Shown here: positions 33,312-41,741 of the stretch, piece by piece | Layout: the number at the start of each line of letters is the position of its first letter | Position numbering within the stretch: position 1 is the first letter of the stretch | NCBI GenBank assembly: GCA_023263855.1 | Contig: JALQUF010000004.1 | Location: 1-64,000 of the forward strand | Source: Yoonia sp. | GTDB taxonomy: Bacteria > Pseudomonadota > Alphaproteobacteria > Rhodobacterales > Rhodobacteraceae | Direction: 5' to 3' | Length of the DNA stretch: 64,000 nt | Notes under the pieces: generated by a model | What the model saw: only the letters and a program-made list of their open reading frames with translations | What the model was told of the DNA's origin: nothing | The model's database searches: none | Position numbers and translations under genes: made by a program

Positions 33312-34612
33312 TGGCTGTCCCTTTCCATTGCTGGTGGGTTCAGGGCGCTGAAATCCCCCCCAATCGCGGCAGTCAGAAGATCCTGGTGCAGCCGTTCGGC
33401 TGCGGCATGACGCGATGCGCTATCACCGATCAGCAAATGGTCTGTTTCCATCAGATGAATATCGCTTCCCGCAAGGCCGTTATACGTGAAAGGTTCGGTA
33501 GGTACCGGGCCAAGCAACACATGGGCTGCGTCACGCGCTGTGACGGTATTGGCCGCGGCACCTACACCAAGCGCGCCGGTAAACCAGCGATTATAGGCCT
33601 CATAACCCTTTGTGTAGGAATACATCTGGTTTTGATAAAGCAGACTACCGGCCTCAGATTTGCGCGACCCGATCCAATCGGGTTGTGGGCTGCGCCACGG
33701 GCGGATCATACAGTCGCGCGGTGTATCATCGGCGCCGTACTGATGGGGCGGTAGAAAATCGCCAACCAGCAGTCCTTCGATGGTGGTGTCAGGTTGCAAA
33801 TTTGCAGCCCCTGAAAAATCCGACCCGATCAACGCCACATGCGCGATCTGCACGTCTGGCGCCGCGTGCAGGTTCCAGATAATGCCGGGGCCCATGTTTT
33901 GCAGAACAAGATAAAGCGGTGCAGAGGTATCGGTGACAAAAACATCCAGAACTGTCTTTTCGCCGCTCAGGTCCATGTCGTTGACAAGGTCAGCGCCATT
34001 TTGTGTGACGGCTTCGACATTCAGCAACAGCTGCTCTGCCAGTTGTTGATTTGAAAATGTATAAAGCGGAGCGGGCAAAAGCGCGTTTTCGATGCGCACG
34101 CCCATCACCTTCTCACTGCCAAGTGGCGTACGCAGATTGCACTGTGCGTTGCGGATGATTGGGATGATATCGCCAATCGCCGTGCTGTCGTCCGGCAAGC
34201 TGACCTGAGCCACAATGTTGTCAAGCATCACAGGTGTGTCGCCATCATGCACAACCGCTGGTGATTGCAGGGTTGGCCCCTGATCTGACATGGTCTCGGT
34301 TTCCGGGATCGCTTCGGGGGTGGCAAGGGCCGTTTCCATGCTGTCGTCAGGTGCAACGATGCTTGTCAGCGTATCTTTAAGATCCTGCGGCATGGCATTC
34401 CAGCCGTAGTACCCCCCTGCGCCAAGGGCACCCAGAATGATGATCCAAATCAATCCATTACGGATCGGGTGGCGTTCGCGCGGCGCGTTATAGTCAAAAT
34501 CAGTGATATCACGCTTTGCCCGGCCCTGGTCGGGATCCGTGGTTTCGCCCCGCTCGCGCGAAATCCGGCTAAGCCGCTGCGCAAAGTCCTCTTGCCGTCG
34601 ATCATTGGTCAT
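33308..34612 (-). CDS. uncharacterised single-span membrane protein, 434 aa
   Basis: Not recognised. The first 50 residues are charged and cytoplasmic (RRQEDFAQRLSRISRERGE), a helix lies at about 52-71 (NGLIWIIILGALGAGGYYGW), and the rest is a large periplasmic domain beginning after a Pro/Glu/Thr-rich linker. ATG 34612 is chosen from an AAGGA upstream; the track ORF extends 17 codons further. The last four bases overlap the next gene. It follows recR by 97 bp in the dnaX-ybaB-recR direction. The Pro-rich linker and type II topology are like proteins that work at the cell wall, but this is only a guess. Confidence 0.65.
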   Translation of the reverse strand: MTNDRRQEDFAQRLSRISRERGETTDPDQGRAKRDITDFDYNAPRERHPIRNGLIWIIILGALGAGGYYGWNAMPQDLKDTLTSIVAPDDSMETALATPEAIPETETMSDQGPTLQSPAVVHDGDTPVMLDNIVAQVSLPDDSTAIGDIIPIIRNAQCNLRTPLGSEKVMGVRIENALLPAPLYTFSNQQLAEQLLLNVEAVTQNGADLVNDMDLSGEKTVLDVFVTDTSAPLYLVLQNMGPGIIWNLHAAPDVQIAHVALIGSDFSGAANLQPDTTIEGLLVGDFLPPHQYGADDTPRDCMIRPWRSPQPDWIGSRKSEAGSLLYQNQMYSYTKGYEAYNRWFTGALGVGAAANTVTARDAAHVLLGPVPTEPFTYNGLAGSDIHLMETDHLLIGDSASRHAAAERLHQDLLTAAIGGDFSALNPPAMERDSQ

Positions 34613-34708
34613 GTTGCTCAAAGTCCTTCGTGACAGATTTCGCGTAGAGCAGGATTGGGGCAAGGCCTTTGCGAAGATGTGGCAATATCTTGGTCACAGC
34701 AGGTCTTG

Positions 34709-35302
34709 TCATAACGCTTTGCGCGCGTTGAGCGCGGCTGTGATTGTGCCATCGTCCAGATAATCCAATTCACCACCAACAGGTACGCCCTGCGCCAGCG
34801 ATGTGACAGTCACGCCAGGCAGTTGATCGGCGATGTAATGCGCCGTGGTTTGCCCGTCGATCGTGGCCCCCAAGGCAAGGATCACCTCGGTCACGTTCTC
34901 GGTCTTGATCCGGTCAATCAGTTTGGGAATGCGTAGTTCTTCGGGGCCGATTGCATCCAGCGCAGACAGGGTGCCGCCCAGCACATGGTAGCGGCCCTTG
35001 AACACCTGCGCCCGTTCCATCGCCCAAAGATCGGCCACGTCCTCAACCACGGCAATCTGGCCGGTGGCGCGTTTTTCTGCGCTGCAAATCTCGCAAATGT
35101 CCGTCGTGCAGACATTGCCGCAGTTCAGACATTCGCGCACGGTAGCCCCGACACGTTGCATCGTGTCCGCCAATGGCAGCAAGACCAACGACCGCTTCTT
35201 GATCAGATGCAACACCGCACGCCGGGCCGAACGCGGCCCAAGCCCCGGCAGTTTTGCCATCAGGGCAATCAGATTATCGAGGTCTTCTGTGCCGTTTGTC
35301 AT
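34709..35302 (-). CDS. recR: recombination protein RecR
   Basis: A 197-residue RecR, part of the RecFOR pathway that loads RecA on gapped DNA. The helix-hairpin-helix is [17 protein letters not shown], the Cys4 zinc finger is [16 protein letters not shown], and the Toprim domain follows with [13 protein letters not shown] and [17 protein letters not shown] 35302 gives the usual length; the track begins at a GTG three codons earlier. It lies 75 bp downstream of ybaB, the common bacterial arrangement. Confidence 0.97.
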   Translation of the reverse strand: MTNGTEDLDNLIALMAKLPGLGPRSARRAVLHLIKKRSLVLLPLADTMQRVGATVRECLNCGNVCTTDICEICSAEKRATGQIAVVEDVADLWAMERAQVFKGRYHVLGGTLSALDAIGPEELRIPKLIDRIKTENVTEVILALGATIDGQTTAHYIADQLPGVTVTSLAQGVPVGGELDYLDDGTITAALNARKAL

Positions 35303-35377
35303 TATGCTCACATTGGCGCAGATAGCGCGCGCGAAGTGTCGGCCCGTGAAGGCTCTTCGATGGGAACGCTGTGCTGC

Positions 35378-35722
35378 CTAGAACGGCAGGTTCATACCCG
35401 GTGGCAGACCAAGCCCTTCGGTCATCTTGCTCATTTCTTCCTGCGCACGCTCGGTTGCTTTGCTTTGCGCGTCTTTGATCGCAGCCAGGATCAGGTCTTC
35501 AACGACTTCTTTGTCGTCCCCGTTAAAGATCGACGGGTCAATATCGAGCCCCTTGAGTTCCCCTTTGGCAGTTGCTGTCGCTTTGACCAATCCCGCACCG
35601 CTAATGCCTTCGACCATGATCGTCTCAAGGTCTTCTTGCATCTGGGCCATCTTACCCTGCATTTCCTGCGCTTGCTTCATCATTTTGGCCATATCGCCAA
35701 GGCCACCAAGTCCTTTGAGCAT
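35378..35722 (-). CDS. ybaB: YbaB/EbfC nucleoid-associated protein
   Basis: A 114-residue YbaB/EbfC DNA-binding protein. The N-terminal helix is Met/Gln-rich (MAKMMKQAQEMQGKMAQMQEDL), followed by VEGISGAGLVKATATAKGELKGLDIDPS and the long C-terminal helix ending PPGMNLPF. It binds DNA non-specifically as a dimer. It lies between dnaX and recR as in many bacteria, although here a membrane protein gene is inserted between it and dnaX. Confidence 0.96.
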   Translation of the reverse strand: MLKGLGGLGDMAKMMKQAQEMQGKMAQMQEDLETIMVEGISGAGLVKATATAKGELKGLDIDPSIFNGDDKEVVEDLILAAIKDAQSKATERAQEEMSKMTEGLGLPPGMNLPF

Positions 35723-35736
35723 CTAATGATCTCCCG

Positions 35737-36138
35737 TCATGTTTTATCTCGTTTCAATGGTGCAGTGTAGAGCACCACGCCGACACACACCAGTGCGGCA
35801 AAGACGATGAAAAGCGTCGTATTGCCGATGCAGCCTTCGTTCATCGCAACTGCGCGCAGATCGCCATTTGTACCCCATCCGGTTGCCAGAAACGTCGACA
35901 GGCTCCATCCGACAACAACCACCAAACCGCCCCATTCGCTGCGAAACCGCACGGCAAGCGCTGTCGCTATGATCAGGATAAGGACGATCGGGGTTTGCAA
36001 AAGATAGAGAAACTCACCCCAAGCCGTGACTGTGGTGCCGTCCCAGTTTGGCCGCTGTGCCGCGCAAACCTCGGCCCATGCAGGGGCAGGGAACAGCACC
36101 GCTGCACCCCAGATCAGTCTTCGTCGAACGGGTCCCAT
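35737..36138 (-). CDS. membrane protein, 133 aa, between dnaX and ybaB
   Basis: An uncharacterised protein with a signal peptide (LIWGAAVLFPAPAWA) and three hydrophobic segments: FLYLLQTPIVLILIIATALAV, GGLVVVVGWSLSTFLAT and TTLFIVFAALVCVGVVLY. The start overlaps the last 25 bases of dnaX, so it is probably co-transcribed with dnaX-ybaB-recR. No family recognised. Its overlap and position break the otherwise usual dnaX-ybaB adjacency. Confidence 0.7.
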   Translation of the reverse strand: MGPVRRRLIWGAAVLFPAPAWAEVCAAQRPNWDGTTVTAWGEFLYLLQTPIVLILIIATALAVRFRSEWGGLVVVVGWSLSTFLATGWGTNGDLRAVAMNEGCIGNTTLFIVFAALVCVGVVLYTAPLKRDKT

Positions 36139-37862
36139 TCATCATCCACTTCGGGGAGCGCGTCTTGGAGCGCATCCTGCTCTTTTTCGGCCTCGGTCCT
36201 GATTTCAGTGATCTTTGCCTTCGGAAAGGCCGCAATCACTGCTTTTACCAGCGGGTGGTTCTGCGCCTCTTGCAGCAGTGCGTTTTCGGCAGCGTCCCGT
36301 GTTTCGGCGATTGTCGGGCCGCCACCTTCGGCGACGCTGATCGCCCAACGGTTCCCTGTCCAGGCTTGCAATCGCGCACCGAGCCTGCCGACAAGATCGC
36401 GCGCGGCATCCGGTGTCGGGTTCACTTCAATGCGGCCGGGTTGATAGCTGACAAGGCGCAGGCCTGTTTCAACCTCGACCAGCAGTTTTACATCGCGGTG
36501 GGTGCGGATCAGCTCAACTACATCCTCAAACCGGGCATAATGGTGCAACGCATCGGTTTGCAGGGCAACGGCGGTTTGCGCGCCAGAGGCCGATGGCCCA
36601 CTTGGGCCAGTGTGTGTTGGTGCGGGGGTGCTGGACATCGCATTTGTGCTGCCCCCCTGCGGGGCGGGTCTGCCACCGGACGGCCCGCCGCCGGGTGGCG
36701 GGGTCGCATCTTGCAGCTTGCGTACCAATTCTTCCGGGCTTGGCAGATCGGCCACATGCGTGAGCCGGATCACGGCCATTTCGGCGGCCATCATTGCATT
36801 GGGCGCCATCGCGACTTCTTCCAGTGCCTTGAGCAGCATCTGCCACATCCGCGACATCACCCGCATCGGCAATTCCGCCGCCATCGCCTGCCCGCGCGAA
36901 CGTTCATCGGGGCCAATGGTGGGGTCTTCTGCGGCCTCTGGCGTGATCTTGATAACGCTGATCCAATGGCAAACCTCGGCCAGATCACGCAAGACAGCCA
37001 TGGGGTCAGCGCCATCGGCGTATTGCCCCGAAAGCTCGGTCAGGGCTGCTGCGGCCTCACCACGCAGGATCATGTCAAAGAGATCAAGCACACGCCCACG
37101 GTCGGCAAGGCCCAGCATAGCGCGCACCTGATCAGCGGTGGTTTCACCCGCACCGTGGCTGATCGCCTGATCCAGCAAAGATTGTGCATCGCGTGCCGAA
37201 CCTTCGGCGGCGCGGGTGATCAGGGCAAGCGCCTCATCCGTGATCTCGGCGCCTTCGGCATTCGCAATTTTGCGCAGCAGCGCGATCTGGGTTTCCGGCT
37301 CGATCCGGCGTAAATCAAAGCGCTGGCAACGGGATAAAACTGTGACCGGCACCTGCCGGATTTCCGTGGTCGCAAAGATGAATTTGACGTGCTCGGGTGG
37401 CTCTTCAAGCGTTTTCAACAACGCGTTAAAAGCGTTCTTGGAGAGCATGTGCACTTCGTCAATGATGTAGATCTTAAACCGCGCCGAGGCCGCGCGGTAA
37501 TGCACGCTGTCGATAATCTCACGTATGTCGCCCACGCCGGTCCGCGAAGCGGCGTCCATTTCCATAACATCCACATGGCGGCCTTCCATGATAGCCACGC
37601 AGTGTTCGCATTGACCGCAAGGTTCTGTAGTGGGTCCTCCGGTACCATCGGGGCCAATGCAGTTCATGCCTTTGGCAATAATGCGGGCCGTCGTTGTCTT
37701 GCCGGTGCCGCGGATACCCGTCATGATAAAGGCCTGTGCGATCCGGTCTGCCGCAAAGGCGTTCTTGAGCGTGCGCACCATCGCGTCCTGCCCAACCATA
37801 TCGGCGAAGGTTTCGGGCCGGTATTTGCGGGCAAGCACTTGGTATTGAGGCTGATCGGTCAT
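36114..37862 (-). CDS. dnaX: DNA polymerase III subunits gamma/tau
   Basis: The clamp-loader ATPase DnaX, 582 aa. The Walker A is GIRGTGKTTTAR (49-60), the zinc module is CGQCEHC, Walker B is IIDEVHMLSKNAFNALLKTLEEPP, and sensor 1 is FIFATTEIRQVP. After residue 380 come a Pro/Gly-rich tether (TPPPGGGPSGGRPAPQGG) and the tau C-terminal domain. ATG 37862 is preceded by AAGG; the track's extra 36 residues are not coding. I saw no evidence for or against programmed frameshifting. Divergent from the phosphatase gene. Confidence 0.97.
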   Translation of the reverse strand: MTDQPQYQVLARKYRPETFADMVGQDAMVRTLKNAFAADRIAQAFIMTGIRGTGKTTTARIIAKGMNCIGPDGTGGPTTEPCGQCEHCVAIMEGRHVDVMEMDAASRTGVGDIREIIDSVHYRAASARFKIYIIDEVHMLSKNAFNALLKTLEEPPEHVKFIFATTEIRQVPVTVLSRCQRFDLRRIEPETQIALLRKIANAEGAEITDEALALITRAAEGSARDAQSLLDQAISHGAGETTADQVRAMLGLADRGRVLDLFDMILRGEAAAALTELSGQYADGADPMAVLRDLAEVCHWISVIKITPEAAEDPTIGPDERSRGQAMAAELPMRVMSRMWQMLLKALEEVAMAPNAMMAAEMAVIRLTHVADLPSPEELVRKLQDATPPPGGGPSGGRPAPQGGSTNAMSSTPAPTHTGPSGPSASGAQTAVALQTDALHHYARFEDVVELIRTHRDVKLLVEVETGLRLVSYQPGRIEVNPTPDAARDLVGRLGARLQAWTGNRWAISVAEGGGPTIAETRDAAENALLQEAQNHPLVKAVIAAFPKAKITEIRTEAEKEQDALQDALPEVDDEWDPFDED

Positions 37863-37954
37863 GGCGGCCTTCGTTTTGGATTCGGGCGTTACGACAGAGT
37901 AAGCAGGTGATACGGGATGGTCCACAGCAATGCACGAGAACGGGGTTTCCAGAC

Positions 37955-38428
37955 ATGATCGCGTTTGCAATCTATCGCTTGCCCGTCAGTGCAGGAGAGT
38001 TGGCATTGTCGCCTATGCCGGGACGTACGCGCCACTATGGTACGGATTGGCAACATCTGTTGCAGTGGCGTCCCGATCTGGTTTTGACAATGACCACACA
38101 GGCTGAACTGGACCGGAAAGGTGCCGGAACGCTTGGGGCTGATCTTGCGCATGAGCGGATCGACTGGCTGCATTTGCCGGTCGCTGATTTCGGCACGCCA
38201 ACCGATCTTGATTGGCCGCGCGTGCGCGATCAGGTGCTGGGTGTTCTGGGCCGCAAGGGCCGCGTGCTGGTGCACTGTTTTGGCGGCTGCGGGCGGTCAG
38301 GAATGATGGCGCTTCGCCTGATGATTGCAGCAGGCGAGCCCCCGGACCAGGCCTTGGCGCGGTTGCGGGCCGCCCGCCCGTGTGCGGTAGAAACCGATGA
38401 TCAAATGCAATGGGCGTGTCAGGGGTAA
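37955..38428 (+). CDS. dual-specificity-like protein phosphatase
   Basis: A 157-residue cysteine-based phosphatase. The signature HCFGGCGRSG (HCx5RS) is complete, and a general-acid Asp lies in the WLHLPVADFGTP loop upstream. The protein begins MIAFAIYRLPVSAGELALSPMPGR, with no signal peptide or membrane span. ATG 37955 is chosen over the track start, which lies in the dnaX promoter. Substrate could be a phosphoprotein or a phosphorylated small molecule. The 28-bp palindrome copy 2 starts inside its stop codon. Confidence 0.85.
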   Translation: MIAFAIYRLPVSAGELALSPMPGRTRHYGTDWQHLLQWRPDLVLTMTTQAELDRKGAGTLGADLAHERIDWLHLPVADFGTPTDLDWPRVRDQVLGVLGRKGRVLVHCFGGCGRSGMMALRLMIAAGEPPDQALARLRAARPCAVETDDQMQWACQG

Positions 38429-38450
38429 GGTGGATCGTGATCCACCTTAC
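38425..38450. repeat. palindrome, copy 2
   Basis: GTAAGGTGGATC-GT-GATCCACCTTAC, two perfect 12-bp arms around a 2-bp centre, the same sequence as at 28042-28067 apart from the centre. Its first bases form the TAA stop of the phosphatase gene, and it lies eight bases before the end of the convergent rsgA gene. Confidence 0.9.
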
Positions 38451-38458
38451 AGCTGCTG

Positions 38459-39490
38459 CTACCTGTCTTTTTTCTTAATTGCCGAGCGATACATCTTGCC
38501 CAGTTTGCGGCTACGGTCGCGCGCTTGCGCAATGGTCTCGGTTGCTTGCTGGTTTTCGCGTTTCAGCTTTTTGAAGCGTTTAAGACGTTCCGGATCAACA
38601 ACTCCAGTGGCAATCGCAGCCTGCACCGCGCATCCGGGTTCGGTTTCATGCTCGCAGTCACGAAATTTGCACCGCGCGGCCAGTTCTGAAATCTCGGGGA
38701 AGGTCGCATCAATGCCATAAGCCACTTCTGCAACGCCAAGCCCGCGCATACCGGGTGTGTCGATCAGCCAGCCACCGCTGCCCATCTGGTGCAAGGACCG
38801 CCCCGTGGTCGTGTGGCGACCGCGCGCATCATCTTCACGAATAGCTTGCGTGGCCGCGTCTCCACCGGTCAGCGCGTTTGCAATGGTCGTCTTGCCAACA
38901 CCAGATGACCCGGCCAGCGCGACCGTTTGCCCTTTGCCGCACCAAGGGGCAAGCAAGGCAGTCACATCATCATGCTTGGCGTCCATGGCGATGACTTCAA
39001 GGTTGCGCCCCAGCGCACGCGCCTGATCAATATACGCATCGGGATCATCGGTTTGATCGGCCTTCGTCAGCACAATGACCGGTGTAATCATCGCGTCATG
39101 GGCCAAGGCCAGGTATCGTTCCAGCCGGGCTGGATTGAAATCATTGTTGCATGATGAGGTGATGAAAAGCGTATCAAGATTGGCAGCAATCAGTTGCTTT
39201 TCGCCGGTATGGTATTCGGTCCCGCGTGTCAGTTCGGTTTGCCGGTCAAGCACCCGGACCAGGCGATGTTGCGCAACGGCGCAAAGCACCCAGTCCCCCA
39301 CGCCGACCGCAGCCGTCGTAATGCCGGGGTCGAGGGTAAGCTCCAACGGGCCGATTTCAGAGAACCCGACAACGCGGTCACGGTGGACGGTGGCGATGCG
39401 GGCAGGGGTGAGGGTGTCCAGCTCTTCAATTTCGAGCTGGGACATATAAAAAGGCGACCAACCAAGGGCGGCGCGTGTCAAATCTGTCAA
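38459..39490 (-). CDS. rsgA: ribosome small subunit-dependent GTPase RsgA
   Basis: A 343-residue circularly permuted GTPase that checks late 30S maturation. An N-terminal OB-fold is followed by G4 (VLTKAD), then G1 (GSSGVGKTT), the G2 Thr region (RGRHTTTGRSL) and G3 (DTPGM). The zinc module C-x-C-H-C is in ARCKFRDCEHETEPGCAV. The start is a TTG at 39490 supported by GAGGA seven bases upstream; Met16 is the first ATG. The basic tail (RFKKLKRENQQ, IKKKDR) fits RNA binding. Confidence 0.96.
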   Translation of the reverse strand: MTDLTRAALGWSPFYMSQLEIEELDTLTPARIATVHRDRVVGFSEIGPLELTLDPGITTAAVGVGDWVLCAVAQHRLVRVLDRQTELTRGTEYHTGEKQLIAANLDTLFITSSCNNDFNPARLERYLALAHDAMITPVIVLTKADQTDDPDAYIDQARALGRNLEVIAMDAKHDDVTALLAPWCGKGQTVALAGSSGVGKTTIANALTGGDAATQAIREDDARGRHTTTGRSLHQMGSGGWLIDTPGMRGLGVAEVAYGIDATFPEISELAARCKFRDCEHETEPGCAVQAAIATGVVDPERLKRFKKLKRENQQATETIAQARDRSRKLGKMYRSAIKKKDR

Positions 39491-39668
39491 GGATTTGTCC
39501 TCGTCAAAGGGGCAGGTATCGCTGGCGATGATGCATCAGCGCGAACCGGACGAGAGGGCGGAAATAGCTTCAGCGCACCCAAGCCGGGAGGGCGTTTGTT
39601 GTGACAATCATAAACATCCCCCTTTGCTGGATGATTTCCAAACGCTGCGATTTGCCGTGCAAATCAAA

Positions 39669-39768
39669 GGTGAGAGGCTGACAACGACCCAAGCGGGGCT
39701 CGTTATGGCTGCTTCCTTCCGGACCTGACCAGGTTGGCGAGGCGCTCGCCCGCGCCAACCTCTCACCC
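39669..39768 (-). ncRNA. ffs: signal recognition particle RNA (4.5S type)
   Basis: On the minus strand the core CCTGGTCAGGTCCGG-AAGGAAGCAGCC is the conserved SRP domain IV with its GGAA tetraloop and asymmetric loop. The closing helix GGTGAGAGG/CCTCTCACC pairs the two ends, giving about 100 nt. End positions are approximate. A small hairpin GATTTGC-CGT-GCAAATC lies just beyond the 3' end (39649-39665) without a T run. Placed upstream of rsgA on the same strand. Confidence 0.95.
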
Positions 39769-39804
39769 GGTGATATAGGCTGAGTCTGCCGTCTTCGCAA
39801 GATG

Positions 39805-41652
39805 TCAGAAATCAATCCGATACTGCGCGAACCCATCTTTTCCGGGGCCAATGTAGCGGATCGGATCTGTCAGGTGGTTCCGTGCTTGTGGCGCGCTGGA
39901 AAAAATAGCCGCTGTCTTTGGAATCGGGGTAAAGGACCATGTAGGCTGCACTGAAGCGGCAAACCGACCTGTGTTTTTAAGGTACGCCTTCAAGTGATCC
40001 CGCACAGAGTGAGGCGAAGTGAAAAGAATGTCTTTTTCTTCTATGGCAGGAAAGCCACCGCCGCCTTTTGCGCGAAAGCTGTTCGCAGCCACGATGAAAG
40101 TATCCGTGTCGCTGATACGACGGCCCTGAAAAGCCAGCTTCACAATGCGCCGGGCGTTCGAATCAATCTCTCTGCCATCTACGTCAAACCGGGCAGGCTG
40201 TGTCAGGTCGACCTGATAGGTCAGACCAAAGATCATGTCGCAATTATAATTCACGCTATCGGCGTTGATCAGCGGTTGATCCTTCTGTCCGGGGTGTACC
40301 TGGTTGTAATGCGCTGCTGCGCGTTCCAGCCACAGCCTGATTTGTTTGCCGCTGCGCCGGATCGCACAACATTTGTCTGCAAACGGAAAGATCGCGGCCA
40401 CATCGCGCAGGGTGATGGGGCCAGGCGGAATGTTGATGTAGTGCCCAACACCACTACGCCCACCCGACCGATAGGATGATGTTGCCGCGAGAATGGGCAG
40501 GGCTGCATGCTCTGTCCCTGCAAGGGATGCTTTCAGCGCATCTTGCATTGCGCGGGCCAGCACGTCTTGGCTGAGATCAGGTATCACTGTGGCAAAGTAG
40601 CTGAAAATTGGGGCGCCCGTTCTTGCAATGGGCGTCCGAATTTCACGCAGCGTTGCCGCTTGCGGTTTGGCCGCAATCGTGCGCAGCTTCTGGTGCAGGA
40701 CGCTTTCGGGGCGGTCTAGCGTATCCGGGTGCTCCAATCGGGCCATGCTGTCCGTGATTGCCCAGATGCTGCCGCTCCATTGTAAATCGAATTCGATCAG
40801 ACCAAGCGCTTTGCCACAAAATGCGGCCATGACCGCAGGTTTCCCGTGCAGGTGGCCGTGCCTATGGTCAGTCGACGGCACATGCGCACGGGGGAAAGCG
40901 TCATGTGTATGCCCCAAGAGCAGGCCATCTATGCCGTCAATTGCGGCAAGCGGTAGTGCGGCGTTTTCCATGCGGGGGCTATGCTCTGCTGCACCGATCC
41001 CCGAATGACAAAGGGCAACGATCAGATCCGCTCCGGCGGCGCGCATTTTCGGGAGCACGTTCTGCGCAGCCGTGACCATGTCTTCGACACGAACGGTCCC
41101 ATCACGGCCCAGTTCCCCCCAGTCTGCGATCTGGGGCGGGCCAAAGCCGGTGATCCCGATTTTGATTGGGCGTGATACCCCGTCGTTGCAGCAGATTGTG
41201 CGCTTGATCACGGTAAACGGCGCAGCCAGCGTGGGGCCATCGCGGCAAGCGATATTCGCGCTGACCACCGGAAAGGTGGCTTTTGATAGCGTGTTGCGCA
41301 GAAAGTCTATGCCGTAGTCAAATTCGTGGTTTCCCAAGGTCATGGCATCATAGTGCAGCAGGTTCAGCGCAGCGATCATGGGATGTGTTTCGTAGGCGCC
41401 TGCCCGCGAGGCCAGGTGGTCTGCCAGTGGGTTGCCTTGAATTAGGTCGCCATTGTCGCACAATAGAGTGGTAACGCTGTCGTCGTCTCGCAGTGCTGCA
41501 ATGCGATCAGCCAGACCGATCAGGCCTATACTGCGGTCAGTGCGGTCTGCAAAATAATCGTAGTCAAGCAACTGCATGTGCAGGTCGGTCGTTGCCAGCA
41601 CACGCAGCCTGCCTGTCGGGCTGTTGCCATTGGATGAATTGATCGTCGTCAT
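39805..41652 (-). CDS. cpdB: 2',3'-cyclic-nucleotide 2'-phosphodiesterase/3'-nucleotidase (CpdB-like)
   Basis: A 615-residue metallophosphatase of the 5'-nucleotidase/CpdB family, releasing phosphate and nucleosides from 2',3'-cyclic and 3'-nucleotides. The metallophosphoesterase half has ATTDLHMQL, DNGDLIQGNP, LGNHEFDYG and the late LLGHTHDAFP. The C-terminal 5'-nucleotidase domain has SYRSGGRSGVGHY and AAIFPFADKCCAIRRSGKQIRLWLE. The N-terminus MTTINSSNGNSPTGRLRVLATTD shows no signal peptide, unlike the periplasmic E. coli enzyme. Divergent from nudC; ffs lies downstream on the same strand. Confidence 0.9.
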   Translation of the reverse strand: MTTINSSNGNSPTGRLRVLATTDLHMQLLDYDYFADRTDRSIGLIGLADRIAALRDDDSVTTLLCDNGDLIQGNPLADHLASRAGAYETHPMIAALNLLHYDAMTLGNHEFDYGIDFLRNTLSKATFPVVSANIACRDGPTLAAPFTVIKRTICCNDGVSRPIKIGITGFGPPQIADWGELGRDGTVRVEDMVTAAQNVLPKMRAAGADLIVALCHSGIGAAEHSPRMENAALPLAAIDGIDGLLLGHTHDAFPRAHVPSTDHRHGHLHGKPAVMAAFCGKALGLIEFDLQWSGSIWAITDSMARLEHPDTLDRPESVLHQKLRTIAAKPQAATLREIRTPIARTGAPIFSYFATVIPDLSQDVLARAMQDALKASLAGTEHAALPILAATSSYRSGGRSGVGHYINIPPGPITLRDVAAIFPFADKCCAIRRSGKQIRLWLERAAAHYNQVHPGQKDQPLINADSVNYNCDMIFGLTYQVDLTQPARFDVDGREIDSNARRIVKLAFQGRRISDTDTFIVAANSFRAKGGGGFPAIEEKDILFTSPHSVRDHLKAYLKNTGRFAASVQPTWSFTPIPKTAAIFSSAPQARNHLTDPIRYIGPGKDGFAQYRIDF

Positions 41653-41741
41653 GGCGCAACCTTAACGTGAAAATTGGTCGGCGCCATGCTATCGTGTCGG
41701 AAAAAATTGCACTTGCGCAAACCGCGTGGCATCTCGGCCAG

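Noticed and set aside
39649-39665. GATTTGC-CGT-GCAAATC as an ffs terminator
   Set aside because: Stem is only 7 bp and AT-rich, with no T run on the minus strand; recorded only as a possible processing hairpin.
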